DNA of 10,472 bases from NCBI GenBank assembly GCA_017650255.1, contig JAGCFG010000067.1, positions 1 to 10,472 on the forward strand, read 5' to 3'. Shown here one piece after another: positions 8,852-10,472 of this stretch (position 1 is its first letter; each line of letters opens with the position of its first letter). Under the pieces are notes generated by a model. It saw nothing but the letters and a program-made list of their open reading frames with translations, searched no databases and was not told where the DNA came from. Made by a program: the position numbers and the translations under genes. Source of the DNA: Alphaproteobacteria bacterium. GTDB lineage: Bacteria > Pseudomonadota > Alphaproteobacteria > RF32 > CAG-239.

Positions 8852-10472
8852 ATGTCAGAACTATTAAAAAATTCCACCGTTGACACATTTATAAGGCTTC
8901 TCGATGATGACAAGCATCGTTGGAAACTGATAGAACTTATTCCCAACGCCGAAACACTTGTTGAATTTGTTACCAAATATAAAGACAAACAACACGATAT
9001 CATGTCAGCCTTGTTCGAAAGAGGAAGAATTGACGCATTTAAAAAAATAATTCATATTTATTTTAACAAAAACACCGAGCAAAACAAACGTCTGCGCAGA
9101 GAGTTTATTACCAGCCATGCCAAAGATGTGCCTGCGAAAGATTATCACTATTTTTTTCAATATTTTGAGCCTGAACACAAACAAAAAATTGCAGCGATGC
9201 TCACCCCCGACAAAAAAACAAAAGAAAAAATTCTTCAATTTCCGCTTGTAGAATATACGCCATCAGAAGAAACCTCAAAAAAATTAGAATTTTATAATGC
9301 CCTCAACAAAGCCTATACCGAAGCTCTTCCCCAAGCAGCCCCTGCAACAAAAGCGCAAAAGACTTCATATTGCAGCCAAAACGGAATTGCCGGATACCTT
9401 GATGAAAATAACCAATATCAAGAAACCTATCCTCTCATTAAATTGGTAAAAATTTCCGAAATAAAAAAGGAAAAAGAAGAAGAAACTGAGAAAGAAGAAA
9501 CAGAAGAACAAAAAAATTTTTCATACACTATTCTTGAGGCACAAGTACCTTATAGTCCGAACAAACATAATTTGGCACGAGAAGTTTTCAAAAGCATCCC
9601 CTTTCCGGAGTTTTGGATGGAAGATGACCTCAAAACCGGAAAAGGATATTTCAATTTCCTAAATGAACTTGATAAAACATACCATAATGCCAGAGAATAT
9701 GACTCTTCATTCTTCACTTTATTTAAAAACTTCAATATCAACCAAAATACTATTATACTTGACAACATAGTCGACCCCACTCGCAAAACCAACGGGCTTT
9801 ACAACGGATATTACTCAGCATATACCACTAACCAAGGTGATATAGGCCTTGTCTGTTCCTTTCCCTATGACGAAATAGATATACGCCACGAACTAACACA
9901 TAATGTGGGAGAATTTGAAAATACGGATATTTTTCATTTCATACTATTGCTTGCCAACAAACAAAACACCATCTCACCGGAGCGATATACTGCAATTTAT
10001 GAACCCTATTTTATCCATCCAAACAAAGAATTTGGTCGTGAATCACTCGCCCGCATAATGCAATTTAAGGACTTTTCACAATCTCCTGACCCACTGCTTT
10101 CTGCAACGAGAAATCTTTTCACCATATATGCCGATGCCAAGAGCAATAACCAACAAGCTATAATTAACCGCATAAAATTATGCGCCAATGCAAGAGTTCT
10201 CGGATATAAAGACTTTGTGGACGCTTATAAATACATGAATAACTATTATTTATTATGCAAAGCCGATAAACAAAACCCCAAAAAGCTTGAAACCGCTTTG
10301 AACAATTTCAAAAAATCATACCTGAAAATTGTTAAAAAACACTGTTCAAAAGAAAATCCCAATTTTAATTCCATAGAAAAATATCTCATCAAATGTATAA
10401 AACAAGAAATTAAAGCTATTGAACAAATAAAAAATCATCCTCTAGCCAATCAAATTATCCTCGATGTCAACA
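8852..10472 (+). CDS. Uncharacterised protein with ATLF-like HExxH zinc metallopeptidase motif (3' end outside window)
   Basis: An open frame of 540 codons runs without a stop to the window edge. The ATG is supported by AGAGGG 5 nt upstream and by an in-frame TAA at 8831. I do not recognise the family. Residues 1-130 look helical and charged, with no signal peptide or membrane segment. Residues 203-221 are a Lys/Glu-rich linker. A Gly/Tyr-rich segment at 315-335 leads into H346-E-L-T-H350, the zinc-binding motif of zincin metallopeptidases. E397, 47 residues after H350, lies in E-x-x-A (ESLARI). In anthrax lethal factor the third ligand E735 is 45 residues after H690 in an E-x-x-A context, so an ATLF-type zincin is the best guess. 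The rest, from about 400 on, again looks helical. The gene is visibly more A-rich than rpoBC. It is certainly coding; peptidase activity is inference, and the substrate is unknown. Confidence 0.85.
   Translation, partial: MSELLKNSTVDTFIRLLDDDKHRWKLIELIPNAETLVEFVTKYKDKQHDIMSALFERGRIDAFKKIIHIYFNKNTEQNKRLRREFITSHAKDVPAKDYHYFFQYFEPEHKQKIAAMLTPDKKTKEKILQFPLVEYTPSEETSKKLEFYNALNKAYTEALPQAAPATKAQKTSYCSQNGIAGYLDENNQYQETYPLIKLVKISEIKKEKEEETEKEETEEQKNFSYTILEAQVPYSPNKHNLAREVFKSIPFPEFWMEDDLKTGKGYFNFLNELDKTYHNAREYDSSFFTLFKNFNINQNTIILDNIVDPTRKTNGLYNGYYSAYTTNQGDIGLVCSFPYDEIDIRHELTHNVGEFENTDIFHFILLLANKQNTISPERYTAIYEPYFIHPNKEFGRESLARIMQFKDFSQSPDPLLSATRNLFTIYADAKSNNQQAIINRIKLCANARVLGYKDFVDAYKYMNNYYLLCKADKQNPKKLETALNNFKKSYLKIVKKHCSKENPNFNSIEKYLIKCIKQEIKAIEQIKNHPLANQIILDVN

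Noticed and set aside
9887..9931. Thermolysin (M4) family, because HELTH is identical to the thermolysin motif
   Set aside because: M4 enzymes need the third ligand in an E-x-x-x-D context about 20 residues after the second His. The only similar run here (ENTDIF) is 6 residues away, and the flanking sequence does not match M4.
9005..10188. Minus-strand frames of 60-80 codons opposite the metallopeptidase-like gene
   Set aside because: They are short, lack ribosome sites, and are antisense to a 540-codon open frame with its own promoter and ribosome site.

Overview
The window looks like chromosomal DNA from an AT-rich, probably host-associated alphaproteobacterium. The evidence is the two RNA polymerase large subunits. 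The beta subunit (1387 aa) is longer than the 1342 aa E. coli protein and carries the duplicated 'VNAKTG' insertion that I know from alphaproteobacterial beta. Beta' (1392 aa) has the proteobacterial insertion after the trigger loop. I cannot name a genus from this sequence.

Layout: positions 1-83 hold no recognisable gene. A strong intrinsic terminator lies at 84-120. rpoC (141-4319) and rpoB (4336-8499) follow, both on the minus strand, separated by 16 bp and clearly one operon transcribed from right to left. Positions 8500-8851 form a divergent intergenic region. It holds a probable rpoB promoter and leader with several inverted repeats, plus a near-consensus promoter firing to the right. 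From 8852 to the window edge an open frame of 540 codons runs on the plus strand. It has no stop within the window, so it is the 5' part of a larger gene.

The rpoBC pair is ordinary in sequence: catalytic aspartates, zinc ligands, trigger loop and rifampicin pocket are all intact. What is less ordinary is its setting. The gene upstream of rpoB is divergent, so rpoB is not preceded by rplJ-rplL in its own transcript here. Instead it has a leader of roughly 185 nt with palindromes and a terminator-like hairpin.

The most interesting item is the divergent partial gene. I do not recognise it as a named family. It encodes a helical N-terminal half, a Lys/Glu-rich linker, and then a segment with an HELTH zinc-binding motif. 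A Glu 47 residues further on sits in an E-x-x-A context. This spacing and motif order resemble the anthrax lethal factor type (ATLF/M34) of zinc metallopeptidase. The resemblance is inferred from motifs and needs structural confirmation.
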